A stretch of 43,449 nt of DNA, from assembly GCA_003635265.1 (NCBI GenBank), contig PYIZ01000010.1, positions 215,177 to 258,625 of the forward strand. The letters run 5' to 3'. This DNA comes from Candidatus Poribacteria bacterium. GTDB taxonomy: Bacteria; Poribacteria; WGA-4E; PCPOR2b. Positions 9,845 through 18,604 of this stretch are shown here, piece by piece. A program made the translations under genes and the position numbers. Position 1 is the first letter of the stretch; each line of letters begins with the position of its first letter. The notes below the pieces were generated by a model that was not told the origin of the DNA, did not search any database, and was given only the letters and a program-made list of their open reading frames with translations.

Positions 9845-9955
9845 TCAACACTATTTACATCGGGGACTTCGCCCTCCTTCCACTACCATTTCTTTATAGT
9901 TCAGTTCTTCTTCCTCTAGACTCTAAACTCCCAATCTACCCGAAAGGAGCAAACA

Positions 9956-11131
9956 ATGTTTGGTAAAAACTCTATAATATTCTGGGCAGGCATTCTAGTG
10001 GTTCTTCTTGTCTCCCTGAACATCAACACCGCATTGGCACAGGTGCCTATGGCATCTTTTCTTTGCGACCAAGGTGACGGACCCCAAGTCTGCGTAGCAT
10101 ACGATGATGGGGAGGTTAAGGTAGCGACAAAGCTTAAATCAAAAGTCCTAACCCCTACCTGGTCGCCCGATGGTCATTACATCGTCTACAGCGCAAATCC
10201 GCGAGGCGGAGAGCTTTTTGATCTGCGTATCATAGATTTGACAGACCCAGGGAAGCCAAAAGACAAGGACTTGACAGGAAAAGACCTAGGTGTGAAATTG
10301 ACTGAACCCCAATTCGCACCGGCAGGCGATCCACGCATCCTTGTGTATTCTCAGGCAATACCACCGGTCGCAAGTTGGGATGTTGGCTTTTTGACGTTGG
10401 AAAAAGGGATGAAGCCCGGAAATTTGGTTAATATCACAAACGCAGAAGGCGAAGGCATCAACAAGGATCAGAAAGGCTCATGGTCCCCTGACGGCACAAA
10501 AATTGTGTTTGAGAGCAACCGCGACCTGATCGATAACAAATCTCAATTTGACATCTTTATTGCTGACGCAGAAGGAAGAGGTGCCGGTAAAAATCAGGTC
10601 AATCTCACCAACCATGTTGCACCGGACGAGTGGGCACGTTTCTCACCCGATGGTATGCGGATCGTGTTTCAGTCGAAGCGTGACGGCAATTCGGAAATCT
10701 ATGTTATGGATACCGAGGGAAAAAATCTGACACGGCTGACCAACCACGAAAAAACTGACAGACGCGCCGAATGGTCATCCGGCGACGTGATTGCCTTTGA
10801 AACCCAGCGCGATGGAAACTGGGAAATTTACCGTATGGATCCCGACGGGAATAACAAAGTCAACCTTACAAACGATCCAAAGGGCGATAATGGACCCATC
10901 TGGTCACCCAAAGGCAGAAGGATGTTGTTTGAGTCCAAACGAGACGGAAAACGAGAGGTCTATGTCATGGACGCGAATGGTGCAGGTCTAAAAAATCTCA
11001 GCAATAATCCTGGTGGTAACGATACGCATCCGCGATGGAATCCATTCTTTGAACTCCGTTCCGTTGAACCAGAACGGAAGCGTTTTACCACCCTCGGCGC
11101 AGTCAAGCGCAGCGCGCTATCGGAAGATTAG
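9956..11131 (+). CDS. TolB-like beta-propeller, array copy 5, lacking the sorting domain
   Basis: A 391-residue fifth paralogue. It has a signal peptide with a longer hydrophobic core (cleavage LA-QVPMASF) and seven PD40 units with the usual WSPDG and RDGNWEIY motifs. It then has the same linker as its neighbours (VEPERKRFTTLGAVKRSAL) but stops after SED, exactly where the others continue with LMQNFPNPFNPETW. No sorting-domain remnant can be read in the following 100 bases. It is therefore likely secreted to the periplasm rather than to the surface, unless another route exists. It has its own leader of about 200 bases and a GAAAGGAG ribosome site, and may be separately transcribed. Confidence 0.85.
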   Translation: MFGKNSIIFWAGILVVLLVSLNINTALAQVPMASFLCDQGDGPQVCVAYDDGEVKVATKLKSKVLTPTWSPDGHYIVYSANPRGGELFDLRIIDLTDPGKPKDKDLTGKDLGVKLTEPQFAPAGDPRILVYSQAIPPVASWDVGFLTLEKGMKPGNLVNITNAEGEGINKDQKGSWSPDGTKIVFESNRDLIDNKSQFDIFIADAEGRGAGKNQVNLTNHVAPDEWARFSPDGMRIVFQSKRDGNSEIYVMDTEGKNLTRLTNHEKTDRRAEWSSGDVIAFETQRDGNWEIYRMDPDGNNKVNLTNDPKGDNGPIWSPKGRRMLFESKRDGKREVYVMDANGAGLKNLSNNPGGNDTHPRWNPFFELRSVEPERKRFTTLGAVKRSALSED

Positions 11132-11166
11132 CCGAATCCCCCTGGCCTATCAGTGTGGAGGCGGTC

Positions 11167-11214
11167 GATGCTGGGCAATAGGCATATAATTGTGTCCAAC
11201 CCAGCATCAATTTT
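11167..11214 (+). terminator. Hairpin terminator after propeller copy 5
   Basis: GATGCTGGG at 11167-11175 pairs perfectly with CCCAGCATC at 11200-11208 and is followed by AATTTT. A TATAAT hexamer (11185-11190) lies in the loop but has no good -35 partner. The kelch gene starts 27 bases after the stem. Confidence 0.5.
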
Positions 11215-11234
11215 AAAAAAGGAGTATAGTAAAT

Positions 11235-12314
11235 ATGGCAATGAACAACCTAACATTTTACATCAAATTCACAGGCTTAATCCTGATTGGTCTGTTAGTC
11301 ATAAGCGGGAGTAGTTTGGCAGCAGATGACAAATGGGAAAGAAAAGAAAACATGCCAGAATCATCAAGGTGTTGTACGACTGCTGCTAGCGTCGGCGGCA
11401 AAGTTTACGTCATCGGCGGGGTTGAAGTCAACCGACAACCCAACCTTCCAAACCCCGGTGACATGACACTCGACCGTGTTCAAGCGTATGACCCGGCTAC
11501 CGATACATGGGCACCAAAGAGAAGCATGCCAACAAAAAGAGCACGCATGGTGGCGGTCACGTTCGATGGCATGATTTATGTGTTCGGAGGTGCTGAGAGG
11601 CGTGGCGGCAAGGTACTTGACGCGGTAGAAGTATTCAACCCAGAGGCAGGAGAACGAGGGGCGTGGAAGAAGCTAGCCAAGTTACCCCAAGCGCTTTCGG
11701 CAGCATCCGCAGCCGTGGTCGGAGACAAAATCTATGTCATCGGCGGTTGGGATAAAGGCGCCCAGAACGAAGTGTACGGCACCGTTTTCGAGTATGATCC
11801 GAAAGAAGATAAGTTTAAAAAGAAAAGGGATATGCCAACACCAAGAGGTGGCTTAGGAGCCGCCACATTTCAGGGGAAGATTTATGCAATAGGCGGATGG
11901 AATTTTGAAGAGGTTCTAAGAACTGTTGAAGTCTACGATCCTGCGACAGATACATGGGAAGAAAAGAAACAGATGCCAGTCGCGAGAGCCCTCTTTGGCA
12001 TTACAACTTTGAGTGGTCGAATCTTCGCAATCGGTGGATTGACTACCTTTAGCGATAATCAAAACGATGAGGTACTCAAGAGAGTCGATGTGTACAATCC
12101 AGCCCTCGATGAATGGGTCATTGATGAAGCCATTCCACTACCCCGAGGCAGAGCCGGGGTTCCTGCCACCGTAGCAGGCGGTAAGATTTATGTGCCGGGC
12201 GGCCGAGCTGGTATACAGTCGTTCCCATCGATTTATGAATATACACCCGGATCCCTATCTGTTTCGCCCCAAGACAAGCTAACGACGCTGTGGGGAAAAC
12301 TTAAACAACCCTAG
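11235..12314 (+). CDS. Secreted six-repeat kelch protein with truncated sorting linker
   Basis: A 359-residue exported protein. The N-terminal hydrophobic signal peptide ends near SSLA-AD. Six kelch repeats follow, each showing the family's hydrophobic-GG signature: KVYVIGG, MIYVFGG, KIYVIGG, KIYAIGG, RIFAIGG and KIYVPGG. Between them are YDPATDTW-type segments, so it should form a six-bladed propeller. The end, SPQDKLTTLWGKLKQP, again matches the linker that precedes the sorting domain elsewhere, but the stop comes immediately after. Kelch propellers bind proteins or sugars; some are oxidases (galactose oxidase) but no copper-site motif is evident here. The ribosome site is AAAGGAG, 11 bases before the ATG. 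Confidence 0.85.
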   Translation: MAMNNLTFYIKFTGLILIGLLVISGSSLAADDKWERKENMPESSRCCTTAASVGGKVYVIGGVEVNRQPNLPNPGDMTLDRVQAYDPATDTWAPKRSMPTKRARMVAVTFDGMIYVFGGAERRGGKVLDAVEVFNPEAGERGAWKKLAKLPQALSAASAAVVGDKIYVIGGWDKGAQNEVYGTVFEYDPKEDKFKKKRDMPTPRGGLGAATFQGKIYAIGGWNFEEVLRTVEVYDPATDTWEEKKQMPVARALFGITTLSGRIFAIGGLTTFSDNQNDEVLKRVDVYNPALDEWVIDEAIPLPRGRAGVPATVAGGKIYVPGGRAGIQSFPSIYEYTPGSLSVSPQDKLTTLWGKLKQP

Positions 12315-12317
12315 CAC

Positions 12318-12355
12318 GTTGATAGGGTTCAACGAGCGTTGAACCCTACATCAAC
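12318..12355. repeat. Long palindrome, two stem blocks
   Basis: GTTGAT/ATCAAC (12318-12323 with 12350-12355) encloses AGGGTTCAACG/CGTTGAACCCT (12324-12334 with 12337-12347). It lies directly after the kelch stop. No T-tract follows, so it looks more like a dispersed palindromic repeat than a classical terminator. Confidence 0.65.
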
Positions 12356-12361
12356 CCACGC

Positions 12362-12391
12362 TTGAGTTCTGCTCACCCCAAGTTGCATAAT
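12362..12391 (+). promoter_or_regulatory. Possible sigma70-type promoter for the membrane-protein gene
   Basis: TTGAGT, an 18-base spacer, then CATAAT, about 50 bases before the start at 12441. It is inferred from consensus resemblance alone. Confidence 0.4.
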
Positions 12392-12440
12392 TTCTTAATC
12401 TGTTTTACCGTACGCTGCTCCAAACTATAAAAAGGAAGTG

Positions 12441-14387
12441 ATGAACCTGAACGAAAAGGGCGAGGCTAAACAGCCAGACGCCTCTCGTATTTCCATCAAA
12501 TCAATTCTGTTTGGATTGCTGTTGATGCCGCTGTGTGCGTATCTCGTAGCACTTGAGGAGATGATTTGGCACTCCCTCCACTGGACATCAATGTCCCTGC
12601 CTCAACTCTCTATCTTTTTTCTGTTTTTCTTAATTCTCCTCAATAAGGGTGCTGGGCGGTTGATGTCGAGAGACCCGTTCTCACAAGCAGAATTGTTGAT
12701 GATTTATTCCACCCTTTCTGCGACCACAGCATACACCGCACACGACAACATGGTTTGCATGATGGGGGTTCTTACACACGCCTTTTTCTACGCTACCCCA
12801 GAAAATGAATGGGCAGCGCTCTTTCACAAACACCTCCCCGATCTGCTCGTTATCCGTGATCCCAATGCAGTGAACTATTTCTACAGAGGCGAATCCGCTT
12901 TCTTTGCAACGGGCTACTATCAATTCTGGATTAAGCCCGCCATCGGTTGGTCGTTTCTGCTCGCTGTCCTGTTTTTCATGCTGCTCTGCATCAATGTCAT
13001 CCTACGGAAACAGTGGATTGAAAATGAACGGCTCGCCTATCCAATTATTCAAATTCCGCTGGAGATGACCGATCTACGCACCGGTTTCTTCCGCAACCGG
13101 ATGATGTGGATCGGATTCACCGTCGCTGGCGTGATAAGCCTCCTCAACGGTCTCAACTTTCTTTATCCAAGCGTTCCCCGCATACCGATAAAAGAGCCAA
13201 GCTACGACCTCGGTGTCTATTTCAATGAGGAGCCTTGGAACGCCATCGGCACACTGCCTCTGCGATTCTATCCATTTCTGATTGGCCTCTCGTTCCTAAT
13301 CCCGTTAGATCTCACCTTTTCGACTTGGTTCTTCTTCCTATTCCGAAAATTGGAGCGATTGGTCGGTGCGATGGTTGGCTGGAGTACCATCCCACAATAT
13401 CCATTTTTCGGCGAACAAGCGACCGGTGCCATGATCGGACTTTGTGTCACGGCACTTTATTTAGGTCGCCGCCATTTTGCCGAAGTCTTCAGAAAAGTAA
13501 TCGGTCTCCAATCCACGCTTGATGATTCAAACGAACCGATGCGCTATCGAACCGCGGTGCTTTGTTTAGTCGGCGGCATGATTGCGCTGATGCTATTCTG
13601 CGGTCATTTGGGGATGTCGCAATGGCTGGTGCCTCTCTTCTTCGCGCTCTATTTTATGATCGCCACCGCACTCACGCGAATGCGAGCGGAACTGGGACCT
13701 CCCTTGCACCCAATCAGACTAGTCAACCCGCAAGTTATCCTTGTGGCAGCGCTTGGAACGCGAAGACTTGGCACAGCCAACCTGACCATGTTTTCCCTGC
13801 TTTTCTGGTTCAACCGATACAACCGCAGCCACCCGATGCCGCATCAATTGGAAGCCTTCAAGTCGGCGGAACGCACCCATGCTAGCACCAGTCGCCTTTT
13901 CTGGGCGATGATGATTTCTCTGATTGTCGGTCTGCTCGTCTCATTCTGGATCTTCCCCGTCGTCCTCTACCAATATGGCGCCTCAACGGCCGGAGAATTG
14001 CTGGGCGCAGGCTGGCAGGCGTACAATAGCCTAGGGGGCTGGTTACAATACCCACGTCCACCAGATCCGGTCGGTGGCAGTGTCATTGCTGGATCATTGC
14101 TCTTTTCCATGTGGATGTCGTGGATGCGAATGCGTTTTCTTTGGTTCCCCTTCCATCCGGGTGGATATATTCTAGGAGTTAGTTCCGGCACAATCGATGT
14201 CTACTGGTTCGCACTTTTCGTCTGTTGGCTGATAAAACTGCTGGTCCTCAGACATGGTGGGGTAAAAATGTATCGGAAAATTTTGCCCTTCTTCATGGGA
14301 TTAGTCGTCGGAGATTTCATCGTTGGAACCTATTGGGGATTGCTGAGTATAATCCTAGGAACACCCCTGTATACAACCTGGTTCTGA
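12441..14387 (+). CDS. Polytopic membrane protein, DUF6785/DUF6784-like, paralogue A
   Basis: About 648 residues with roughly a dozen hydrophobic segments spread from residue 21 to the C-terminus. It belongs, from recall, to the DUF6785/DUF6784 type found in Poribacteria, Planctomycetes and Armatimonadetes. Typical conserved stretches include NERLAYPIIQIPLEMT, FYPFLIGLSFLIPLDLTFS, EQATGAMIGLCV, TRMRAELGPPLHP, HPMPHQLEAFKSAER and GDFIVGTYWGLLS. The family has no established function; the charged and proline residues inside conserved membrane segments suggest a transporter, which is inference. ATG 12441 is preferred to the GTG at 12438, since the AAGGA site sits closer to normal spacing from it. 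It is followed by a tandem paralogue at 14558. Confidence 0.75.
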   Translation: MNLNEKGEAKQPDASRISIKSILFGLLLMPLCAYLVALEEMIWHSLHWTSMSLPQLSIFFLFFLILLNKGAGRLMSRDPFSQAELLMIYSTLSATTAYTAHDNMVCMMGVLTHAFFYATPENEWAALFHKHLPDLLVIRDPNAVNYFYRGESAFFATGYYQFWIKPAIGWSFLLAVLFFMLLCINVILRKQWIENERLAYPIIQIPLEMTDLRTGFFRNRMMWIGFTVAGVISLLNGLNFLYPSVPRIPIKEPSYDLGVYFNEEPWNAIGTLPLRFYPFLIGLSFLIPLDLTFSTWFFFLFRKLERLVGAMVGWSTIPQYPFFGEQATGAMIGLCVTALYLGRRHFAEVFRKVIGLQSTLDDSNEPMRYRTAVLCLVGGMIALMLFCGHLGMSQWLVPLFFALYFMIATALTRMRAELGPPLHPIRLVNPQVILVAALGTRRLGTANLTMFSLLFWFNRYNRSHPMPHQLEAFKSAERTHASTSRLFWAMMISLIVGLLVSFWIFPVVLYQYGASTAGELLGAGWQAYNSLGGWLQYPRPPDPVGGSVIAGSLLFSMWMSWMRMRFLWFPFHPGGYILGVSSGTIDVYWFALFVCWLIKLLVLRHGGVKMYRKILPFFMGLVVGDFIVGTYWGLLSIILGTPLYTTWF

Positions 14388-14440
14388 CGGAGTAATAGTC
14401 CGGGAAAAGGAGCCGATTCACTTTCCTGTTTTCAGGTCTC

Positions 14441-14461
14441 CCGCCTTCCGCACTTCGGCGG
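14441..14461 (+). terminator. Weak hairpin between the two membrane-protein paralogues
   Basis: CCGCC at 14441-14445 can pair with GGCGG at 14457-14461, followed by TTTATTT. The stem is only five base pairs. The 170-base spacer holds no gene. Confidence 0.25.
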
Positions 14462-14557
14462 TTTATTTCCTATAAAAAGAAAACTTAGAAACCGAGTTTA
14501 TGATACAACCCTAGCAGCATAATAGGTGTATAGCAATGAACTAATGAACCTAATATA

Positions 14558-16480
14558 ATGAAACAGGTCGAAACCTCCCGCCTCTCAGTCAAAGCGATCC
14601 TGTTTGGATTGCTGCTCATGCCTCTGTGCCTTTACCTCGTGTCACTTGAGGAAATGATATGGCATTCCCTTCACTGGACATCCATGTCCCTACCGCAACT
14701 TTCGATCTTTTTCCTGTTTTTTCTGATTCTGCTCAACAAAGTCGGTGGACGGTTCATGGCAAAGGAACCCCTTTCGCAGGCGGAGCTGCTAATGATCTAT
14801 ACTACTGTCTCTGCCACAACAGCAGTTACCGCCCACGACAACATGGTATGCATGATGGGCGTTATACCCCACGCCTATTTTTACGCCACACCGGCAAACG
14901 ACTGGGCAAATCTCTTCCACAGATACCTTCCGGATGTACTACTCGTCCGAGACCCTGCCGCCGTCGAGTATTTTTACAAAGGCGAATCTGCCTTCTGGTC
15001 GACAGGGTTCTACCGATTCTGGATCCGACCTGCTATCGCATGGTCATTCCTGATTTCTGTCCTCTTTTTCATGCTCATCTGTCTCAACGTTATCCTTCGC
15101 AAACAGTGGGTCGAACATGAGCGACTTGCCTATCCGATTATCCAAATCCCCATGGAAATGACCAATCCCGGCCACGGTTTCTTTCGCAACCGGCTCATGT
15201 GGATAGGTTTCAGCGTCGCAGGCGTCATCAGCCTCGTCAACGGCGTGAGTTTCCTATATCCGAAAATTCCCCATTTCCCAATCAAGGAGCCAACCTACAA
15301 TCTGGGCGTCCTGTTCACAGAAGAGCCGTGGAACGCCATTGGTGCGTTGCCAATGAGGTTCTACCCATTCCTTATTGGACTCTCTTTCCTGATACCTTTA
15401 GACCTCACCTTTTCGACTTGGTTCTTCTTTCTATTCCGCAAAATGGAACGATTGGTCGGTGCGATGATGGGTTGGAGTACCTACCCACGCTATCCGTTCT
15501 TTGGAGAGCAAGCCACCGGGGCGATGATCGGGCTGTGTGTGATGACACTCTATATGGGACGCCGGTATTTTTGGGAAGTATTTAAGAAAACCGTCGGGCT
15601 AAAATCAAGCCTTGATGATTCCAATGAGCCACTACGTTATCGAACCGCATCGCTATGCTTCATCGGCGGGATGATTGTCCTTATGTTCTATTGCAACAGT
15701 TTGGGGATGTCTCTATGGCTGGTGCCGACATTTTTCGGACTCTACTTTATGATTGCGACAGCACTCACGCGGATGCGGGCCGAATTGGGTCCTCCTTTAC
15801 ACGCGATCGTCCTCGTGAACCCACAAGTAGTCCTCGTTTCTGCCTTTGGAACGCGCCAAATCGGTGCGCCGAACCTCACCATGTTTTCGCTGTTTTATTG
15901 GTTCAATCGGTTAAACCGAAGCCATCCCATGCCGCACCAACTAGAGGCATTCAAGTCCGCTGAAGGCACGGGTGTCAATACCCACCGACTGACTTGGGCA
16001 ATGATGCTCTCTCTAATTTTTGGCGTCCTGTTAGCATTCTGGATCTTTCCGATGATGCTTTACCGGTACGGTGCCTCAACTGCCGGAGAGCTGTTAGCAG
16101 CAGGCGCCCAAGCCTGCAATAGCCTAAGCGGCTGGTTACAGAATCCGAAGGAACCTGATACCCTAGGCGCCGGTATCATCGGTGGTTCGGCTATCTTCTC
16201 AATCGTGATGGGCTGGATGCGGATGCGCTTTATATGGTTCCCATTTCACCCAGCAGGATATATTCTGGGCATCAGTTCAGGAACCATTGATGTCTACTGG
16301 TTCGCGCTCTTTGTCTGCTGGGCGATAAAGCTGCTGATATTAAAACACGGCGGGGCGACTGCCTACAGGAAGGTTGTCCCGTTCTTCATGGGACTGGTGG
16401 TTGGAGACTTCATCGTCGGTACTTATTGGGGATTGTTGAGTATTATTATCCAAAAACCTCTGTATACAACATGGTTCTGA
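14558..16480 (+). CDS. Polytopic membrane protein, DUF6785/DUF6784-like, paralogue B
   Basis: A 640-residue tandem paralogue of the gene at 12441, aligning without large gaps over its full length and sharing long runs such as LEEMIWHSLHWTSMSLPQLS and GTIDVYWFALFVCW. The same hydrophobic profile is present. There is no good ribosome site before the ATG at 14558, unlike paralogue A, and no better in-frame upstream start (an ATG at 14543 is out of use because a TAA follows in frame). Its N-terminus lacks the charged leader of paralogue A. The function is unknown; a membrane transporter or enzyme acting on a lipid-linked substrate are both possible. A strong terminator follows at once. Confidence 0.75.
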   Translation: MKQVETSRLSVKAILFGLLLMPLCLYLVSLEEMIWHSLHWTSMSLPQLSIFFLFFLILLNKVGGRFMAKEPLSQAELLMIYTTVSATTAVTAHDNMVCMMGVIPHAYFYATPANDWANLFHRYLPDVLLVRDPAAVEYFYKGESAFWSTGFYRFWIRPAIAWSFLISVLFFMLICLNVILRKQWVEHERLAYPIIQIPMEMTNPGHGFFRNRLMWIGFSVAGVISLVNGVSFLYPKIPHFPIKEPTYNLGVLFTEEPWNAIGALPMRFYPFLIGLSFLIPLDLTFSTWFFFLFRKMERLVGAMMGWSTYPRYPFFGEQATGAMIGLCVMTLYMGRRYFWEVFKKTVGLKSSLDDSNEPLRYRTASLCFIGGMIVLMFYCNSLGMSLWLVPTFFGLYFMIATALTRMRAELGPPLHAIVLVNPQVVLVSAFGTRQIGAPNLTMFSLFYWFNRLNRSHPMPHQLEAFKSAEGTGVNTHRLTWAMMLSLIFGVLLAFWIFPMMLYRYGASTAGELLAAGAQACNSLSGWLQNPKEPDTLGAGIIGGSAIFSIVMGWMRMRFIWFPFHPAGYILGISSGTIDVYWFALFVCWAIKLLILKHGGATAYRKVVPFFMGLVVGDFIVGTYWGLLSIIIQKPLYTTWF

Positions 16481-16484
16481 TGGA

Positions 16485-16528
16485 AAAACGAGAAAACGGG
16501 ACAGTTTCATGTCCCGTTTTCTCGTTTT
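16485..16528. terminator. Strong hairpin terminator, probably bidirectional
   Basis: An 18-base perfect inverted repeat: AAAACGAGAAAACGGGAC at 16485-16502 and its complement at 16511-16528, with an 8-base loop. Both arms end in A/T runs, so it can terminate transcription in either direction. It lies between the convergent genes ending at 16480 and 16602. Confidence 0.85.
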
Positions 16529-16601
16529 CTTTCTTCTCTCTGTGTCATCTATGATATTTGCGATCCGACTTGGTAGACTGCTAGTACGCTGCTCCAATAA
16601 T

Positions 16602-17564
16602 TCACGGATTCAACCGGTGCGCCCACTCGATTACCCGCTCTCTGTGTGCATCACCGCCACCGCTGTGCATATCGTAGGGGTAATACAAGATCTCCTTCTC
16701 ACAGGTGAGATGGTTATAGGTAGCATAGACCGTAGAGGGCGGACAAGTCGTGTCCCGCAAACCGACTGAGATCAGTGTCGGACAGGTTATCCACGGCGCG
16801 AGGTTCATATTGTCAACATAGCTCAACGTCTTCATTCCCTGCTCTTCCCGCTCAGGATAGCGAATGAAGTAGTTGTTCAATTCGCCGTATTGGTTCTCGC
16901 GTGCCATCTTGACGGCATCAGGATAGTAGCATAGGAAGGGAACCATCGGCATTGCAATGGCAGGTCGGTCACTCAGGGCCGCCACAGCGAGACTTATGGC
17001 ACCGCCCTGTGAACCACCTAGCACACCAATTCGATCGGGATCTACCTCCGGACGGTCCGCGATAAAGTCGACGCCACGCACACAATCCATATAGGCAAAG
17101 CGATAGAGGTATTCCTCCTTGTTCATGATACCCCGCGTCATCCACCCAAGACCATGCCCGCCTTCATACTCAGTCCAGTCGGGTGCCTCACCACGTCCGC
17201 GCACGTCCATTGCTAACACAACGAACCCCATCAACGCCCAAGGCAGGTGGGTCGAGATTCTATCGCGATAGCCGTGATAGCCGTGGTAGATTACCAATGC
17301 CGGGCGTGGGGCAGGGTCCTCGGGAATGAAAAACCAACCGCCTGCCCGCGGTGGTTGGTCACTTCCGCCTGCAAATCCATCAAACGTCGCAGAAAACACC
17401 TGAACCCGTTTTACGGGATAATCGATAGGGACCAATTCAGGGTTTAGAGGCTGTGCCGAACTCTCCGCTTTCGTGCGATCCCAAAACTCTTCAAAGTCGG
17501 GCTGCGCGGTACGCGGCGGTTTGTAATTTTCCAGCTCTTCTAGCGGCAAATCAAATGTCCACAT
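16602..17564 (-). CDS. AXE1-family acetyl-ester hydrolase, intact triad
   Basis: A 320-residue alpha/beta hydrolase of the acetyl xylan esterase / cephalosporin-C deacetylase (AXE1) family, whose members remove acetyl groups from xylo-oligosaccharides and small esters. The nucleophile elbow GGSQGG places Ser at 185; Asp271 (GLRDTTCPP) and His300 (YDMHSGGG) complete the triad. The upstream YHGYHGYRDR segment forms the oxyanion region. The length is normal for the family and there is no signal peptide, so it is cytoplasmic. The ribosome site AGGAGAG precedes the ATG. It lies downstream of a closely related gene (17630-18574) that has lost the triad, 65 bases apart, so the two are likely co-expressed. 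Confidence 0.88.
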   Translation of the reverse strand: MWTFDLPLEELENYKPPRTAQPDFEEFWDRTKAESSAQPLNPELVPIDYPVKRVQVFSATFDGFAGGSDQPPRAGGWFFIPEDPAPRPALVIYHGYHGYRDRISTHLPWALMGFVVLAMDVRGRGEAPDWTEYEGGHGLGWMTRGIMNKEEYLYRFAYMDCVRGVDFIADRPEVDPDRIGVLGGSQGGAISLAVAALSDRPAIAMPMVPFLCYYPDAVKMARENQYGELNNYFIRYPEREEQGMKTLSYVDNMNLAPWITCPTLISVGLRDTTCPPSTVYATYNHLTCEKEILYYPYDMHSGGGDAHRERVIEWAHRLNP

Positions 17565-17629
17565 CTTATAACTCTCCTGTTATCGCACAAACTGATGATT
17601 GGTAAGGACGCCTATTCCGTCCTAACGCA

Positions 17630-18574
17630 CTACGGCTTCAACCGTTCTTGCATCCAGCAAATCAATTGTTCGATGCCTGCGCCAGGTCCGTCGTAAGGTA
17701 GCACCTTCAACTCCTTTTCACCCTCAATTAGGTTATAGATACCTACCGAGTCTTGAGCCGGAGCCCCGCTCCCCTGTAGACCGAGCGGGAAGAAGGAAGG
17801 ACATTCAACACGCTGAACAATATTGATGGGGTCAAAGTAGTTCAATGTATTCCAGACCGTCTCTTCCTGCTCAGGATAACGCGTCAGGTAGATCTTGACT
17901 TCATCCGAGGCAACGCTGGTTCCGTTGACTACGTGTCGTTCCCAATTGCAGGGATACGGTGAAATTGGAGCAATCGTGTTGATCTCTGAGTTAAATGCTG
18001 CTGTCCATAGAGCAATAAGCCCACCTAGCCCATCTCCAATCATCCCAATCCGATCCGGATCAACCTCCTCGCACCCGTTAAGAAACTGAACCGCTCGAAG
18101 TCCATCGGCGATGCACCCCCGCAGATAGTATTCCTGCGGATCCTGGATACCTTGGGCAAAATAACCCTTGTTATTACCCCACGAGTAGTGGGTCAAGTCG
18201 GAAGAATCTCCGTGGCCCCGAATATCTGGCACAAGCACCACGAATCCCTGAAGTGCCCACGTCAGATGTGTGCAGATCCGACCGCGAAAACCGAGATAGT
18301 CGTGCCAGCGGATGAGCGCAGGAAGTTTCTCTGATCTGGAAGTAGTCGGTACGAGAAGCCACGCCTGAATGCGACCACGGTCGAAAGCATCGAACGAGAC
18401 CTGATAGGCAGCTATCTTCTTCGTGGGATAGTCCACGGAGACAATCTCGGGGTTCAACGCCTGGGATAAGGTTAGCGACTGTGTTTCATCCCAGAATGCG
18501 TCAAAATCAGCCGCCGCTGTGCGTTCCGGTTTCTCGGTAAGCCATTCTTCAATTTGGCGTTCCCAAAGTGGCAT
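17630..18574 (-). CDS. AXE1-family paralogue without catalytic triad (probable pseudoenzyme)
   Basis: A 314-residue homologue of the neighbouring AXE1 esterase, aligning end to end (compare FDAFWDETQSL with FEEFWDRTKAE, and DPDRIG in both). The catalytic positions are changed: the elbow reads GDGLGG, giving Gly182 in place of Ser; LGLQGSG gives Gly268 in place of Asp; YDGPGAG gives Pro297 in place of His. The fold-determining residues and the reading frame are intact and it has a good AAGGAGA ribosome site, so this is not simple decay. AXE1 enzymes form oligomers, so a structural or regulatory partner of the active paralogue is plausible but unproven. It may instead bind a ligand. Confidence 0.8.
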   Translation of the reverse strand: MPLWERQIEEWLTEKPERTAAADFDAFWDETQSLTLSQALNPEIVSVDYPTKKIAAYQVSFDAFDRGRIQAWLLVPTTSRSEKLPALIRWHDYLGFRGRICTHLTWALQGFVVLVPDIRGHGDSSDLTHYSWGNNKGYFAQGIQDPQEYYLRGCIADGLRAVQFLNGCEEVDPDRIGMIGDGLGGLIALWTAAFNSEINTIAPISPYPCNWERHVVNGTSVASDEVKIYLTRYPEQEETVWNTLNYFDPINIVQRVECPSFFPLGLQGSGAPAQDSVGIYNLIEGEKELKVLPYDGPGAGIEQLICWMQERLKP

Positions 18575-18604
18575 AAATAATCTCCTTGTATTGGTGCAAA
18601 CTAT

